From the NCBI GenBank assembly GCA_030015575.1, contig JASDDO010000006.1, positions 383,136,137-383,200,136 of the forward strand: a stretch of DNA of 64,000 nt. The letters are read 5' to 3'. The notes below the pieces were generated by a model. It was not told the DNA's origin. It saw only the letters and a program-made list of their open reading frames with translations, and ran no database searches. The position numbers and the translations under genes are program-made. The DNA comes from Agapanthus africanus. Taxonomy: Eukaryota > Streptophyta > Magnoliopsida > Asparagales > Amaryllidaceae. Of this stretch, positions 19,595-31,120 are shown piece after piece; position 1 is the stretch's first letter, and each line of letters begins with the position of its first letter.

Positions 19595-19678
19595 TAAACT
19601 TTTCTTCTCAAACTTATCTTTTAGTCTTGTTTACCTACACACTTTCCCTATACCTAAAACATATCCCACATACTTTAG
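19595..19678 (+). other. Intron-like GT-AG interval between E2 gag and protease
   Basis: An 84-base interval that begins GTAAAC, is pyrimidine-rich in its second half and ends ACTTTAG. The conserved pre-protease block lies directly before it and the protease directly after it. E3 has a matching donor-like GTAATTC at 57992. Confidence 0.6.
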
Positions 19679-22600
19679 GTACAATCCTAGTAGCCTCACT
19701 ACCTGCACTTGCACTGTTTGGTACTGGAGCATCCCACAGCTTTATGTCGCAACGGTTTGTCCGAACCCATGCGATTCCAGTCTCACCGCTTGTATCCAGC
19801 TGGAATGTCAGTTCCGGAAATGGCATTCTAAAGGCAACTATGGGATACAGCTTGTGTCCAGTCATCATCTGCAGCCGAGAGTTTTATGCTGACTTCAAAG
19901 TACTGGACATACCGAACTTCGATGTGGTTATAGGAATGGATTGGCTTAGAACTTTTTATGCTACCATCGACTGTCGTCAAAGGAGGGTAGTATTCGAGAT
20001 TCCAGACCATCCGGTCTTCTATTTCAAGAGCGGAGACCGTACCCTGGAGCCAAGTACCTACAAAGCGAAGCCAAGGGAAGCAGTAGTTGCAGCAGCTCAA
20101 GCAGAAGAAGAATTAAGACCAGAGGTAGTTCGAGAGTTCGATGATGTATTTCCTGACGATATATCAGGTTTGCCTCCCGATCGAGCTCTTGAATTCAGTA
20201 TTGATTTAGTACCAGGAGCCCAACCGGTAATCAAAGCACCTTATAGACTAAGTCCGGAAGGTTTGAAGGAAGTCCGAACACAGTTGGACGAATTATTGGC
20301 GAAAGGATGGATTCTTCCCAGCACTTCAAGTTGGGGAGCACCTGTACTACTGGTGAAGAAGAAGGAAGGTTCATACAGAATGTGCATCGATTATAAAGCC
20401 TTGAACGAAGTCACTATAAAGAACAAGTATCCACTCCCGCGCATCGATGACTTATTCGATCAGCTAAGTGGATCTTGTGTTTTCTCTAAGTTGAATCTTC
20501 GATCAGGTTATCATCAAGTGAAGGTCAAGGAAGCTGATATTCACAAAACAGCTTTCAGAACTCGCTATGGACATTACAAATTTTTAGTGATGCCATTTGG
20601 AGTGACCAATGCACCAGCAATATTCATGAACCTAATGAATCATGTTTTCCGGGAGTACTTAGACAGGTTTGTGGTCATCTTCATAGACGACATCCTGGTG
20701 TATTCTAAGAGTCAGAAAGAGCATGCAGAACATCTACGAATTATCCTGGAAACTCTTCGACAACATAAGATTTATGCCAAGTACAGCAACTGCGAGTTTT
20801 GGCTAAATCAAGTTGGTTTTCTCGGGCATATCGTATCAGGAGAAGGAAATTCAGTGGATCCAGCCAAAGTTTCAGCAGTTAGCGAATGGCCTACACAAAA
20901 GTCAGTGAAGGACATTTGGAGTTTCTTGGGTTTAGCCGGATATTACAGAAGGCTCATTGAAGGATTCTCAAAGATAGCAACACCCCTGACCAAGCTCACA
21001 CGAAAAGATGAAGAATTTGTATGGTCAGAAGCATGCGAACAAGCTTTCGTAGAACTCAAGTCAAGATTGATATCTGCGCCTATTCTCGTAATATCGGATC
21101 AATCTGGAGGATTCGAAGTGCATTGTGATGCATCCGGTAAGGGATTAGGATGTGTTCTACATCAGCACGGTAAGGTTGTGGCTTATGCTTCAAGACAACT
21201 GAAGACTCATGAGCGCAATTATCCGACGCATGATCTGGAGTTGGCAGCCGTCATCTTTGCTCTCAAGATTTGGCGCCATTATTTACTTGGTTAACGAGTG
21301 AACATCTACACAGATCATAAAAGTCTGAAGTACTTGTTTACTCAGAAGGAGTTGAATATGCGGCAGAGAAGATGGTTAGAACTCATGGCGGACTTTGACA
21401 TCAACTTGCAATATCACCCAGGGAAGGTGAACGTAATACCTGATGCTCTTAGTCGCCAACCATTATCGATGAATCTCACCGCTCAGTGGAAGCTTCAGCA
21501 AGACTTGCATCAGATGGAGATTGAAGTAGTCATGCCAGGTAATGCTTCAAGTTTGATGAATCTACAAGTTCAATCAACCATTGTCAATCAGATTAAAGCA
21601 GCTCAAGTAAGTGATGCTAAGTTGCAAAGGATCAGAGAACAAGTGGAGAATGGACTCAGAACAGACTTCATCATCCATGAAGACGGATCTTTGAGATACG
21701 GCAGCAGATTGTGTGTACCAAAAGGTCCTGTTCGGGAAGAGTTAATGAAAGAAGCTCACAGCTCTCCCTACTCAGTACATCCTAGAGGTACCAAAATGTA
21801 CAAAGATCTACGTTAGAATTATTGGTGGCATGGAATGAAGCGTGAAGTAGCCAGAAGCGTCGCAAAATGTTTGGTGTGTCAGCAAGTAAAGGCTGAACAT
21901 CACAGGACAGCTGGACTACTTCAACCTTTACCAATCCCAGAATGGAAGTGGCAGCATATCACGATGGATTTTGTGACTACTCTCCCTCGCAGCACAAAGG
22001 GTAACGATGCCATATGGGTCATTGTGGATCGACTCACAAAGTCGGCTCACTTCATCCCATTTCGAGTTGGCCAATCAACAGAGACACTAGCAAAGAAGTA
22101 CATGGAGGTAATAATCTATTTAAGATATCTCTGATACCCATGAGCTCATACAGGAAATTGTGAGACTTCATGGAGTACCGGTCTGCACTTTCTCCGATCG
22201 TGACACCAGGTTTCGATCGCAATTTTGGCAGAGTCTGCAATCAAGCTTGGGAACAAGTCTGAACTTCAGCACGGCTTATCATCCATAAACAGATGGTCAG
22301 TCGGAATGAACTATTCAGATCTTGGAGGATATGCTCAGAGCGTGTATGCTAGACTTCAAAGGATCGTGGGAAGATCACCTGCATCTTGTGGAGTTCGCAT
22401 ACAATAACAGCTACCAAGCAAGCATAGGAATGGCACCTTTTGCAGCATTGTATGGAAGGAAATGTCGATCACCATTAAGTTGGGACGACATCGGAGATAG
22501 GGAACTTCTTGGACCAGATATGATAGTAGCGACCGTTGAAGTGGTTCGTACTATCAGGGAAAGAATGCGCATAGCCCAAGATCGACAGAAACACTGGGCT

Positions 22601-23053
22601 GATGCAAAGAGACGACACTTGGAGTTCCAGCCAGGAGACCATGTATTCTTGAAGATATCTCCGAACCACGGAGTGATCCGATTTGGAAGACGGGGTAAAT
22701 TGAGTCCGAGATACATTAGACCGTTCGATATACTCGAACGAGTCGGTGAAGTGGCATACCGCTTAGCGCTTCCACCCTCATTGGAAGGAGTGTATAACGT
22801 GTTCCATATATCCCAACTCAGAAAGTATATGAGTGACCCCAGCCATGTTCTTGATTATTCCGAGCTCACTATACAGCCCGACTTGTCTTGTGAGCAACAG
22901 CCTGTGGAGATCCTGGACAAGAAAGTGAAGACACTTTGGAACAAAGAAGTTAACTTGGTCCGGGTAATGTGGAGGAAGGACACTCCAGGAGAATCAACTT
23001 GGGAAAGGGAAGATGAAATGCGTGCAAGATATCCTCACCTCTATGTAAACTAG
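19679..23053 (+). CDS. pol: E2 protease, RT, RNase H, integrase and chromodomain (fossil)
   Basis: Protease begins with [20 protein letters not shown] (about 19690-19750) and [10 protein letters not shown] shows [39 protein letters not shown] and FIDDILVYS. RNase H shows [17 protein letters not shown] and [19 protein letters not shown]. Integrase has the zinc-binding region ending [16 protein letters not shown], the core start [11 protein letters not shown] and, downstream, [19 protein letters not shown]. The C-terminus ([19 protein letters not shown]) is a Tekay-type chromodomain-like segment, which in the family targets integration to chromatin marks. About three or four breaks; otherwise complete in content. 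Confidence 0.85.
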
Positions 23054-23094
23054 TCCTCAAATAAAAGTTGTAAATTTCGAGGACAAAATTTTGT

Positions 23095-23106
23095 AAGGAG
23101 GGTAGA
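23095..23106 (+). other. E2 polypurine tract
   Basis: AAGGAGGGTAGA lies just before the 3' LTR and is preceded by the block AATTTCGAGGACAAAATTTT, usual upstream of 3' LTRs in this lineage. It primes plus-strand synthesis in the family. Confidence 0.75.
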
Positions 23107-23220
23107 TTGTAACAACTCCAATTTTTGTATACATAAAATTGATTTAAATTTGAAGTATACTTGGGGTATTTAATGTTGCTGTTACCACTTTAAGTATTTA
23201 TTTTCCCACAATAATTACAA

Positions 23221-23291
23221 GAAGGAGCTTGTAACTCATTCGTAATACCTTGCATTGCTGAACCAAGCCACCAGAGTTCAAATCCTATGCC
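23221..23291 (+). other. tRNA-like segment in E2 3' LTR
   Basis: The counterpart of 15240-15310, with the B-box-like GAGTTCAAATCC intact and slight differences in the A-box region. Confidence 0.4.
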
Positions 23292-24159
23292 CCACATTAT
23301 TTTTAGATTGTTTTTGTTTTAAATTTCTTGGAAGCCCAACAGTCCACAGGCCATAACTCCCAAAACGTGAACTGAACATTAAAAACTAAAAATACCAGAG
23401 GACTCACCTGAGGACCGCCCACCTTCCGGCGTCTTGACTCGGCCGAGTCGGCCGGACCGCCGAGTCCCCTGAACGGAAAAGTTGCCTCTTCACCTTCCTA
23501 ACCCCCCTGCACACACCATTTATTTGGATCGGTTCCCGAGAGTTAAATACACCCCATTTACTCCAATTTTTAATGGTTTTTCTATAATTTTTACAATTTT
23601 TTTTAATTAAAAACCTTTCATCTACCCTATCCTAGCCTATCCTATAAATACACCCCCTACCCTCTACCCTCTCATCCTAAAACCCTAAGCTCACTCTCTC
23701 AAAATTTTTCCAAGAAGTGTCTACTTTGAAATCAAGTTCGCGGCGAAGCTCCGACGAAATTCCGGCGGGAATTCCGGCGACGTTTTTAGAAACAACCGGC
23801 GACGAAGTAATGCCTCGGCAACTCCTTTAGTTCCCCTACACTCCTTAGTATAGATCGAAACCCGTAAATCCCATTCTATTCCCCTTTCTATTTCTCTAAA
23901 ATACGAATTTACGAAACCCGACGGAATCGGAACAAATCCGATTTCCGACTCGGTCTTCTATAAAATTTCACTTCTAATCAATTCAATCATGCTTAAACAT
24001 CTTTATGTTGACTATTAAACATTCAACGAATAATTTGAACAAGTTTTCTCACATGAAATGATAACCTTTCTAATCTATCGTATTTTTTCACTTTAATACC
24101 ATCATGTTTCGATTTCACGTTTAACCCCTAAACTTTGCTATATATTTAAAGTAGAGCAC

Positions 24160-24177
24160 GAGGTAATGACCTACCTC
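24160..24177 (+). other. Conserved hairpin in E2 3' LTR
   Basis: GAGGTA-ATGACC-TACCTC, identical to 16145-16162. Confidence 0.5.
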
Positions 24178-25809
24178 CACACACACGCAAATACAACCCT
24201 AAACAATATCATCAAAACTTAGAATACGATAAAAACAAAAATTTCAGTTAAATACCATATTCTTAATAAAACCATTCTTAAAAGTTTTAGAATTGATATG
24301 CTTTTAAATAAATACCTCTCATTAGGAAATACGATAAGTTGTGAACAACGATCGTTTATCTAAACCTGACTTTGTGATGTCTAGGCTAGGCAAGTGAGAT
24401 TAGGTAACTTTAAAAGGCCTGTCTCACGATTCGTGAGCGGATCCCTCCTTCCTCACTTGTACTTACCTGGTCACAATTGGCAGTGAAGAGGCGATTTGAG
24501 GCTACTAACGCCTTGTCGTTTAGACCATTTAGAAATAGGCTAGTTGACTTAGGAAACCCTAGAATCTAAAATACGGAAAATTTACACCTTTGCAAATAAA
24601 TATCTTTTACTTTATAAAACCGTTTTCTAAAGGATTAGTATTTTACAATCTTTGCAAAGCGCCGCTACAACCCATTTTTGGGGAACCCGTTCGGGATTGT
24701 GCGGTTTATCGCGCACCCTCGGGCTAGTAGTGCGAGATTCAGACCTCCACAAGGAGTATTCGGTCTCGAAAGGTTTAAAATACGACATCTTAAGAAAATA
24801 AGATTTTTGGAATATAAAATAATTATTAAAATTGTTTTTGTATAAACATATGTATATTTATCATTTAAATATCTATTTTTTTATAATCTAAATTTTCCAC
24901 CTTTTCCTAAAAATCACAATAATAAATTTTACACTAAAATACCATGAACTTCAAATAATCAATATTACAGATAAATACCCTTATTTATAAAACTAGGACA
25001 TTTTCACTAGAAATGTCACAACATAAAATCCACCCTCATTACAACCCTAAAGACGAACAATAAATACTTGAGGTGTATTTTGAAAAGTATATAAAAGTAT
25101 TTTTACATAAAAACCCCTCAAGTTTTATAAATTACCCTAAGGACCCTAGCAATTATAAGACTTCGATTCACATTTCTGATTGTCTGACTCGGTTTTGAGT
25201 CTGATTAATCTGACTTGAATATGATTCAAGTCAATATATAATCTACAAGTTTCCAATTCAAAATGAACACATGAATCCATGAATACAATTATCAATTTAT
25301 ACATTTGACTGAACCGAACCATGGATATATATTCCTTTTACATGATTCTCAGTATTCCATTTACATGACTCTACGGTTATAACCGTTTCCTGATATCATG
25401 GTTTCGGTCAGTCAGTCAATCACTCATACAATCAATACAATTTTACAAGATAACAATACAAACAAGACATCGCGAGGTTTAAGGGGTAGATTGGTACGGA
25501 AGGTGTTAAAGGTGGCATGAGGTGGTCAGATCTAATATACCTAACATAAATCCAGTTGCTGTTGTACCGTGGCATAAACGGTTCTTTGTACTATACGTGC
25601 CCCTAGTCTCTGGCATATAGAGACTCCACTCGTATACACTGGTATCCTTCTGTACCAAACTACAAACAACAGCGTTAATACAACATTACTACAGGATAAT
25701 ACAACTTTAAAATATATCTTCTTATTCTGTCTAATTCTACTTTTCTCTTACCTTTGGGACTTACCGAGCGACCTGTTCGCTGACGACATTCTGTTTCTTT
25801 CTTCTTTGA

Positions 25810-25893
25810 ATGTCGTCAGGTGATTTGGACCCGGCGGAGATCGAGCCATCTCAAGAAGACTTGGAGCAGTTTGCCGAAGACCCTGCACTATAG
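25810..25893 (+). CDS. Micro-ORF of 27 codons in E2 3' LTR
   Basis: The same peptide as at 17792-17875; the one base difference near the end of the frame is synonymous. In this LTR it lies close to the 3' end of the expected element transcript. Confidence 0.35.
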   Translation: MSSGDLDPAEIEPSQEDLEQFAEDPAL

Positions 25894-26153
25894 TTTCATT
25901 GTACACTTTTCCTTTCTATACTTTTCATTTCATGTTATGCCACTGTTTAGGCATCTTTTTATTTCAATTGTATTTCCTTTCATGCATTGTACAAAGAATG
26001 TTAATAAATAAAAGTTTCTGTTCTTTTTATTTATTGTCTCTTGTGTATTTATTTTATATTGCTTAGATACACTTAGCGTATGTACTTCTGAGTATATACG
26101 TAGCGGACCTCATCGCGTCCCCTTCGCCGTACACTGGGAAGCGGAGCGTGACA

Positions 26154-26277
26154 ATTAGAAATTAATTTTATTATAATAGAGTCCCAGGAAACAATCACGT
26201 ATCAGCACGTGACCCTTGTTCGCGTGGGAGCACGTGATACCCCATTGGGGAATTTCCTGATATTTTATCAGGGTACA
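26154..26277 (-). mobile_element. Second Tat-like LTR type, reversed, remaining part
   Basis: It begins with the duplicated ATTAG and continues the CACGTG-rich sequence that stops at 15123 (CACGTATCAGCACGTGACCC, GGAGCACGTGATACCCC). It ends at about 26277, where the outer copia LTR fragment starts; the precise join is uncertain by about ten bases. Confidence 0.6.
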
Positions 26278-27830
26278 GTCTCGTGTGAGTTCCCACTGTG
26301 CTTTGATTACTACCCTACCACGGCTCAAAAAAGTCATGCAAACAGGTTTTAGTTAGGTGCAGTCCCAAGCCACATGGAGGCAGTGAGCGGATCGTCGAGG
26401 ATTCGTCACTTCCGGTATTGGGGGTTGATGTCGCGCGGTGCACGGGTGGCCATCACCAGAAATCCTTGGCTAAGCTAGTCGAGAATTACTGATTTGGATC
26501 AATAGTTTCTCAATGGATGACGGGCTTCATACCGACACAAAATATCGCCTTATTATGGGTATGACTTTATCCACCCTGCTACACTCGATATACGGTACTT
26601 TTAGACAAACAGACCGGACTGTACGGATATTGTCACTGACAGGCTCAGTAGGGGTTCGGATGAGTTTGCTCGTCGGCCTTCCTTTCGCTCAATATATGGG
26701 TAGTCGTTACGTACAGCTAGTGCCACTGACGTATTCATGGTTAAACCCACTGCCAGCGTATTGACGGGTCTTTAGAGTCCCACACAGAGGGTTTTCCTGG
26801 TTCTGGCGAAATGATATAGTAGCCGTATTGGATACGTACAGGGTTCCAATCGAATGAGTGTACTAGTTACCCGGACTTTCGATCGGACGGTTGATAATAC
26901 TTACCGGCTCGGGCTTGAGCCGGATTCTTAAATCAGGTATTGATTTAATAATTTACGTATATGTATTTCGATATGTATATTCTAGTATTATATTCTTTGT
27001 GTTATTCTATCTCTTCGGGTATTTGTATTTCAGTACGAATACAGGTATGTATATATAGTAGAATGTAATCCGTATTTTTTACAGACAACATTTTAGAAGG
27101 TGGACACCTCATTTAGTGTTTATCCATTTATTATTAAATGGAAATGAGGGGTAAAGGTTGAGAGAGAGAAGTATGGTGAGAACCATGCTTACATAGTATG
27201 CACAAATGAATTATTAATTCATTTATGCAAACTATTCAAGCATGGTCTTGATTTTAAAATGAAAGGAAATGTTTTACAAAACCAAGCAAGCTCATTTTCA
27301 CTCACATGGTTGGCTTATTATTTTTGAGATGGGATTTTCTTCACCTCACCATCATGCTTCACTCCCTCTCTAGTTTTCCATGAGCTCCTCCGCTTTCAAC
27401 CTCAACCTCCTCGCTATAATCTCATGAGTTGAGAATCAAGAGTGGAGGAGAGATACATAAACACTTGGATCCATTCCCTACATTCTAGGCACTCTAGATT
27501 GGCAATCTAGAGCCCCCGGTTGCTTCACTTATTTATGGTGTGGAGCTAGAGCCAAGAGCTACATCCCTTGGGTGGATCATCTTCGACGGAGGAAGACCGG
27601 CGGCCAAGTTCAGTCGGTGACGCCTTGAAGAGCTTAGGAAGGTGGTAGAAGACCGAAGGACTTGATTCATTCGGTATAACCATTCTAACCTTGTAGTTTA
27701 GATTTTATAGTTTGCTAGTATTGGTTTATGGTTCGATCTAGACGGATGCGTTAGCGCCAAATTTTTTAAACGCCATTTTTTGTTCCGCATCGGCCACGGT
27801 AGATGGCCAGGGTGCTATCGTAACCCAACA
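26278..27830 (+). repeat. Outer copia 5' LTR, partial
   Basis: It matches 43755-45024 from 'gtgagttcc' onward and, with more divergence, the other Angela-like LTRs. It ends with GCTATCGTAACCCAACA next to the primer-binding site. It has no gene. Confidence 0.85.
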
Positions 27831-27842
27831 TGGTATCAGAGA
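27831..27842 (+). other. Outer copia primer-binding site
   Basis: TGGTATCAGAGA directly follows the LTR and resembles the initiator tRNA-Met site. Confidence 0.8.
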
Positions 27843-28273
27843 CACCCCATAAACCATTACTAGCTAGTTTACATGAAGTTAAAATGTAGATCAACCAATT
27901 TTTCCAAATCGTATTTCCGTTTGTTCATGCTTGCTGTCGATTTTAAAAGTTGTTCAAAAATCTTTCAGAGGGTCTTAAAATTATGTGCAGGCAAATCTAG
28001 AGCTAAAAAAAATTTGGGCCCCTAACTCCAAAATTCGGCCGCGGAACCGAAGCAAAATGGCACATTTTGCTGCTAAACTGCCGCGCCTTTTGGGCTACAG
28101 TGCCCCAAATTTTTTCTGGGGCTCTAGTTCATGGAAATATGATTTTTTTAATGTATGGTTTTGGCCCAGATTTGTTTGAGTGCTGGTTCGCATTTGGGGG
28201 CCAATTTGGAAAATTTTAGTCGATCGAAATTTTAAATTCGTTTTTATCAGTGCATGTGAATATATCTGCGACC

Positions 28274-28350
28274 GTGAATGTCATTCGAGCGGTATAACCC
28301 GACTAATTGCTATATATTCTAGTAGACGGGTTTGCGAACATGACATTCAC
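28274..28350 (+). other. Long-range stem in outer copia leader
   Basis: GTGAATGTCAT (28274-28284) pairs perfectly with ATGACATTCAC (28340-28350), and AACCCG with CGGGTT inside it. The inner copia keeps the fold at 36538-36612, with wobble pairs at some changed positions. Confidence 0.5.
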
Positions 28351-28978
28351 GTTGATATTCTGTGTTGTGCTGATATTGTGGTTGGATTGTCGTGGTGGAT
28401 AGCCAATGGTGCAATAGTAGTAGTACAGTTCAGATTCATTTGTATATTTGTTATTGTGGGGAGAGTGTCAGACATGTGCACAGCCGTCTCTGCCATATTA
28501 TATATTCTTTTATTAGGGCATGACCGGGTTGAGGTCGATGTCGCCATTGTATATATATTTTTCTTTTCTGTACCAGGATTATGCCTCGGTAGAGTGCACG
28601 AATAGCCAGGTTCTAGAGGGCAACGGGTCAGCATCTCATTCCATTGAGACGGAGGGGGACTTACTCTAGAATTGGCAGGCTATTCGCCGCACTCGTAGGG
28701 GGTATAGGATGACCCACGGAGGGGTACTCAAGTTACCGGATTCCGTGAAGTGCTGGGTGGCCCATTCACTTTGTTGATTGGGGTTGCTTCACTTCTGGGT
28801 TTGGCGGGTAACTTGCCGCGCTCATAGGGATCCAGGTTTTCATTGCACGGGCTATCCACATGACCGGAAACGTCGGATCTCATTTGCAGCTCAAATGAAA
28901 CCCGAGGCTCCAAGATTATCCACCATTCTGTGTGGCTTGATGAGATTCTGTGATGTTGCTTATATCATGCCTGCGACG

Positions 28979-28985
<7 letters not shown>

Positions 28986-29012
<27 letters not shown>
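28986..29012. repeat. TA microsatellite
   Basis: An uninterrupted TA run of about 27 bases in the copia leader. The inner copia has only a short 'tatatatac' at the matching place. Confidence 0.9.
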
Positions 29013-29015
<3 letters not shown>

Positions 29016-30257
29016 ATATGTTTTGCATCCATGCTAGTCCAGCCCCGCTCTGCCGTTAGTTAAGTAACCTAATGGTGCATGATGGGGCCCCGTTGCGAAT
29101 GCGGATGGAATATACGTACATTTTATTTTCATTCCTTTTTCTGGTGTGATATGGATTAATTGATAGGACTGCATTAATTCTGATTAATGTAAGGAAAAAT
29201 AAACCTATATGATGTTATTGGAACCAAATTTTCAAAAACTGTTATTACGGGACGTTTCCTTTTGCTTTGCACAGTGGTATTCGGTTATGAATAACCAGTA
29301 CTTCATTCGACGAGGCAAGAGCCGAGATCCCTTCATAGGGAGTGACATCTTGGGCAAAAGTTTGCGTCGGTGTAATAACTTCACTATAGTCGATTCTTTT
29401 GATTTGCATCGTGGTATTCAGTTAGGAATATCCTGCACCTCATTCGATGAGGAAAGAGCCGAGATCCCTTCACAGGGAGTGACCTCTTTAGCAAAAGTTT
29501 GCTTCACTATATATTTGTAAAACCACTCGAGTTTCTTCAACGATATCAAGTTCATTACGGTAAAAAAATTTCGCCAAAAACCAGTCGTTGCCCTCCGTCG
29601 TTTCGAATAAGTAATACATAGTATTCATGCGGTGTTTGTTGGCAAAAGTCAAGGCATCGTGAATGGTAGCTGTGTGTTGCTTATCCGTAGCATTGGTAAA
29701 TGCATTGGTTTAGGACAGTCATACCACTTTGTTAGCCAAAGTCAAGGGGGTGTGCGGGTGGGTCTAAATCAGTCAGGATAATGACAGGTAGAACATGACT
29801 TGTGTGTTATGATTTGTTGGCCAAAGTCAAGCTCATAAGTGCTTGGGGCAAAAACCACATTGGGAGTTTCAAACATACAGGAAACTTGCCAGGCATGCAC
29901 ATACCTTCTGGAGTGTGGTGACTTAAGTGGCTTCCGTCAAGTTATCATGCGACGATAGTTGGATCTCGATTTCCACTGATGAGTAGGTGTTAATCCTCGG
30001 GTGATTTTAGATGATCCCGACTAATTCTCCTTTTAGGGTTTGAAGGAGAATTCAAGGAAACGGTGGGAGCCATCCTTATTAGATAAAGTGATTAACTAAT
30101 CTAATCTAGGTGAGAGTGCACGCTGAGTGTTTCTTTTCTCTCTCTCTCTTTGGCAGCGACCATGACCCGACCTCAAATTAAAACTCATGAACTAAGTTAA
30201 CCGAACCTTCTTAAAAACACTTTGGTTTTTGAATTGTCATTAAGTCGCATATATCAT

Positions 30258-31050
30258 TGCCACTCCTACATCCCCTTTGCATTTCTCAAGAACACTCCGT
30301 ATCACTACGAAGATCCACATTTCTTGGATATTCTATCGTATAGTTACATACGAACTCGAAGGAACTTGTTCCAGTTCGAGGATGGATTCTTGTTCTAGAG
30401 AAATTGAATAGGATTATTCGGTTTTCTTTTCTCTTTACCTTCTCTCAGGTTGTGAGGGCTCCTGGTATTATGAGAGTACACCTATTACGTTTATTGGATA
30501 GTCTTCTTCCAAACCATAGGCAGGTGCCGAAAGGTAGAGAAGGAAGAAAACCAATTAAGCCTAAATGTGGTGTACAGAGGGTAATAAGTAAAGACATATA
30601 AAGAAAATAGAGTTAGGGCAAAGGAAATTGTGACTACTATCATTCACGATGAAACTGCGTACACCCCTGCCACTCCTACTTCCTTGTTGCATTTCTCCAT
30701 AACACCCCGTATCACAACAAAGATCCACATTTATTGGATATGACATCGTATAGTTACATACGAACTTGAAGAAACTTGTTTCTGATGGAGGATGGATTCT
30801 GGTTCTGGAGAAATAGAATAAGGATTAGTCGGTTGTCTTTTCCCTTTACCTTATCAGGTTGCGAGGGCTCCTAGTATTAGGAGAGTACACCTATTACGCT
30901 TATTGGATAGTCTTCTTCCAAACCTTAGGCTGGAGCCGAAGGGTAGGGAAGGAATAAAACCAATTAGTTTAAATGTGGTGTACATAAGGTAATAAGTAAA
31001 GACATATAAAGGGATTGGAGTGAGGGCAAGAAAGTATACGGTTACTGTCA
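30258..31050 (+). repeat. 410-bp tandem duplication in outer copia
   Basis: The segment from 'tgccactcctac' at 30258 is repeated from 30668. The copies share 'gatccacattt', 'catcgtatagttacatacga', 'gagagtacacctattacg' and 'agtaaagacatataaag'. They differ at many positions, so the duplication is old. No coding content is recognised. Confidence 0.85.
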
Positions 31051-31120
31051 AGAATCTGGATAGTGAAAGAGGCATTACTAGGAATACCCGGCTACCCCTT
31101 CGAAATATTTTCATGTTTCA

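Larger units (their letters stand above)
15124..26153 (+). mobile_element. E2: nearly complete Tekay-like Ty3/gypsy retrotransposon
   Basis: The element is 11.0 kb with 3.0-kb LTRs beginning TGTAACAACTCC and ending GCGTGACA, flanked by the duplication ATTAG. The internal region holds gag, protease, RT, RNase H, integrase and a C-terminal chromodomain-like segment, in the usual chromovirus order. The LTRs differ at about 6 of the first 190 bases, so it is young. It looks nearly whole, with about three or four breaks. It sits inside a Tat-like LTR. Unusual features are intron-like GT-AG intervals in gag, a tRNA-like segment in U3 and a conserved micro-ORF in the LTR. Confidence 0.92.
23108..26153 (+). 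repeat. E2 3' LTR
   Basis: It is 3046 bp and pairs with 15124-18135, with the same internal landmarks: tRNA-like segment at 23221, TATA near 23643, hairpin at 24160, micro-ORF at 25810 and poly(A) signals near 26003. It ends GGGAAGCGGAGCGTGACA and is followed by the duplicated ATTAG. Confidence 0.95.
27843..31120 (+). other. Outer copia leader without visible gag
   Basis: The first part aligns with the inner copia leader (36114-38528). It includes a long-range stem (28274-28350), two GGC(A/G)GG...CGC blocks near 28670 and 28805, a TA microsatellite, a duplicated 'agagccgagatcccttca' block (near 29324 and 29459) and three regularly spaced GTTNGNNAAAGTCAAG motifs (29638, 29731, 29816). No gag with a capsid motif or CCHC knuckle is visible in any frame. 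The part 30190-31120 has no counterpart in the inner element and contains a 410-bp tandem duplication. Confidence 0.65.

Noticed and set aside
28986-29012. TA run as an origin or regulatory signal
   Set aside because: An ordinary microsatellite, present only as a short stub in the related element.
28728-29059. Frames on both strands conserved between the copia leaders (28728-29059 and 36943-37271)
   Set aside because: Both strands are equally conserved, so the signal is DNA homology of leaders rather than a protein.
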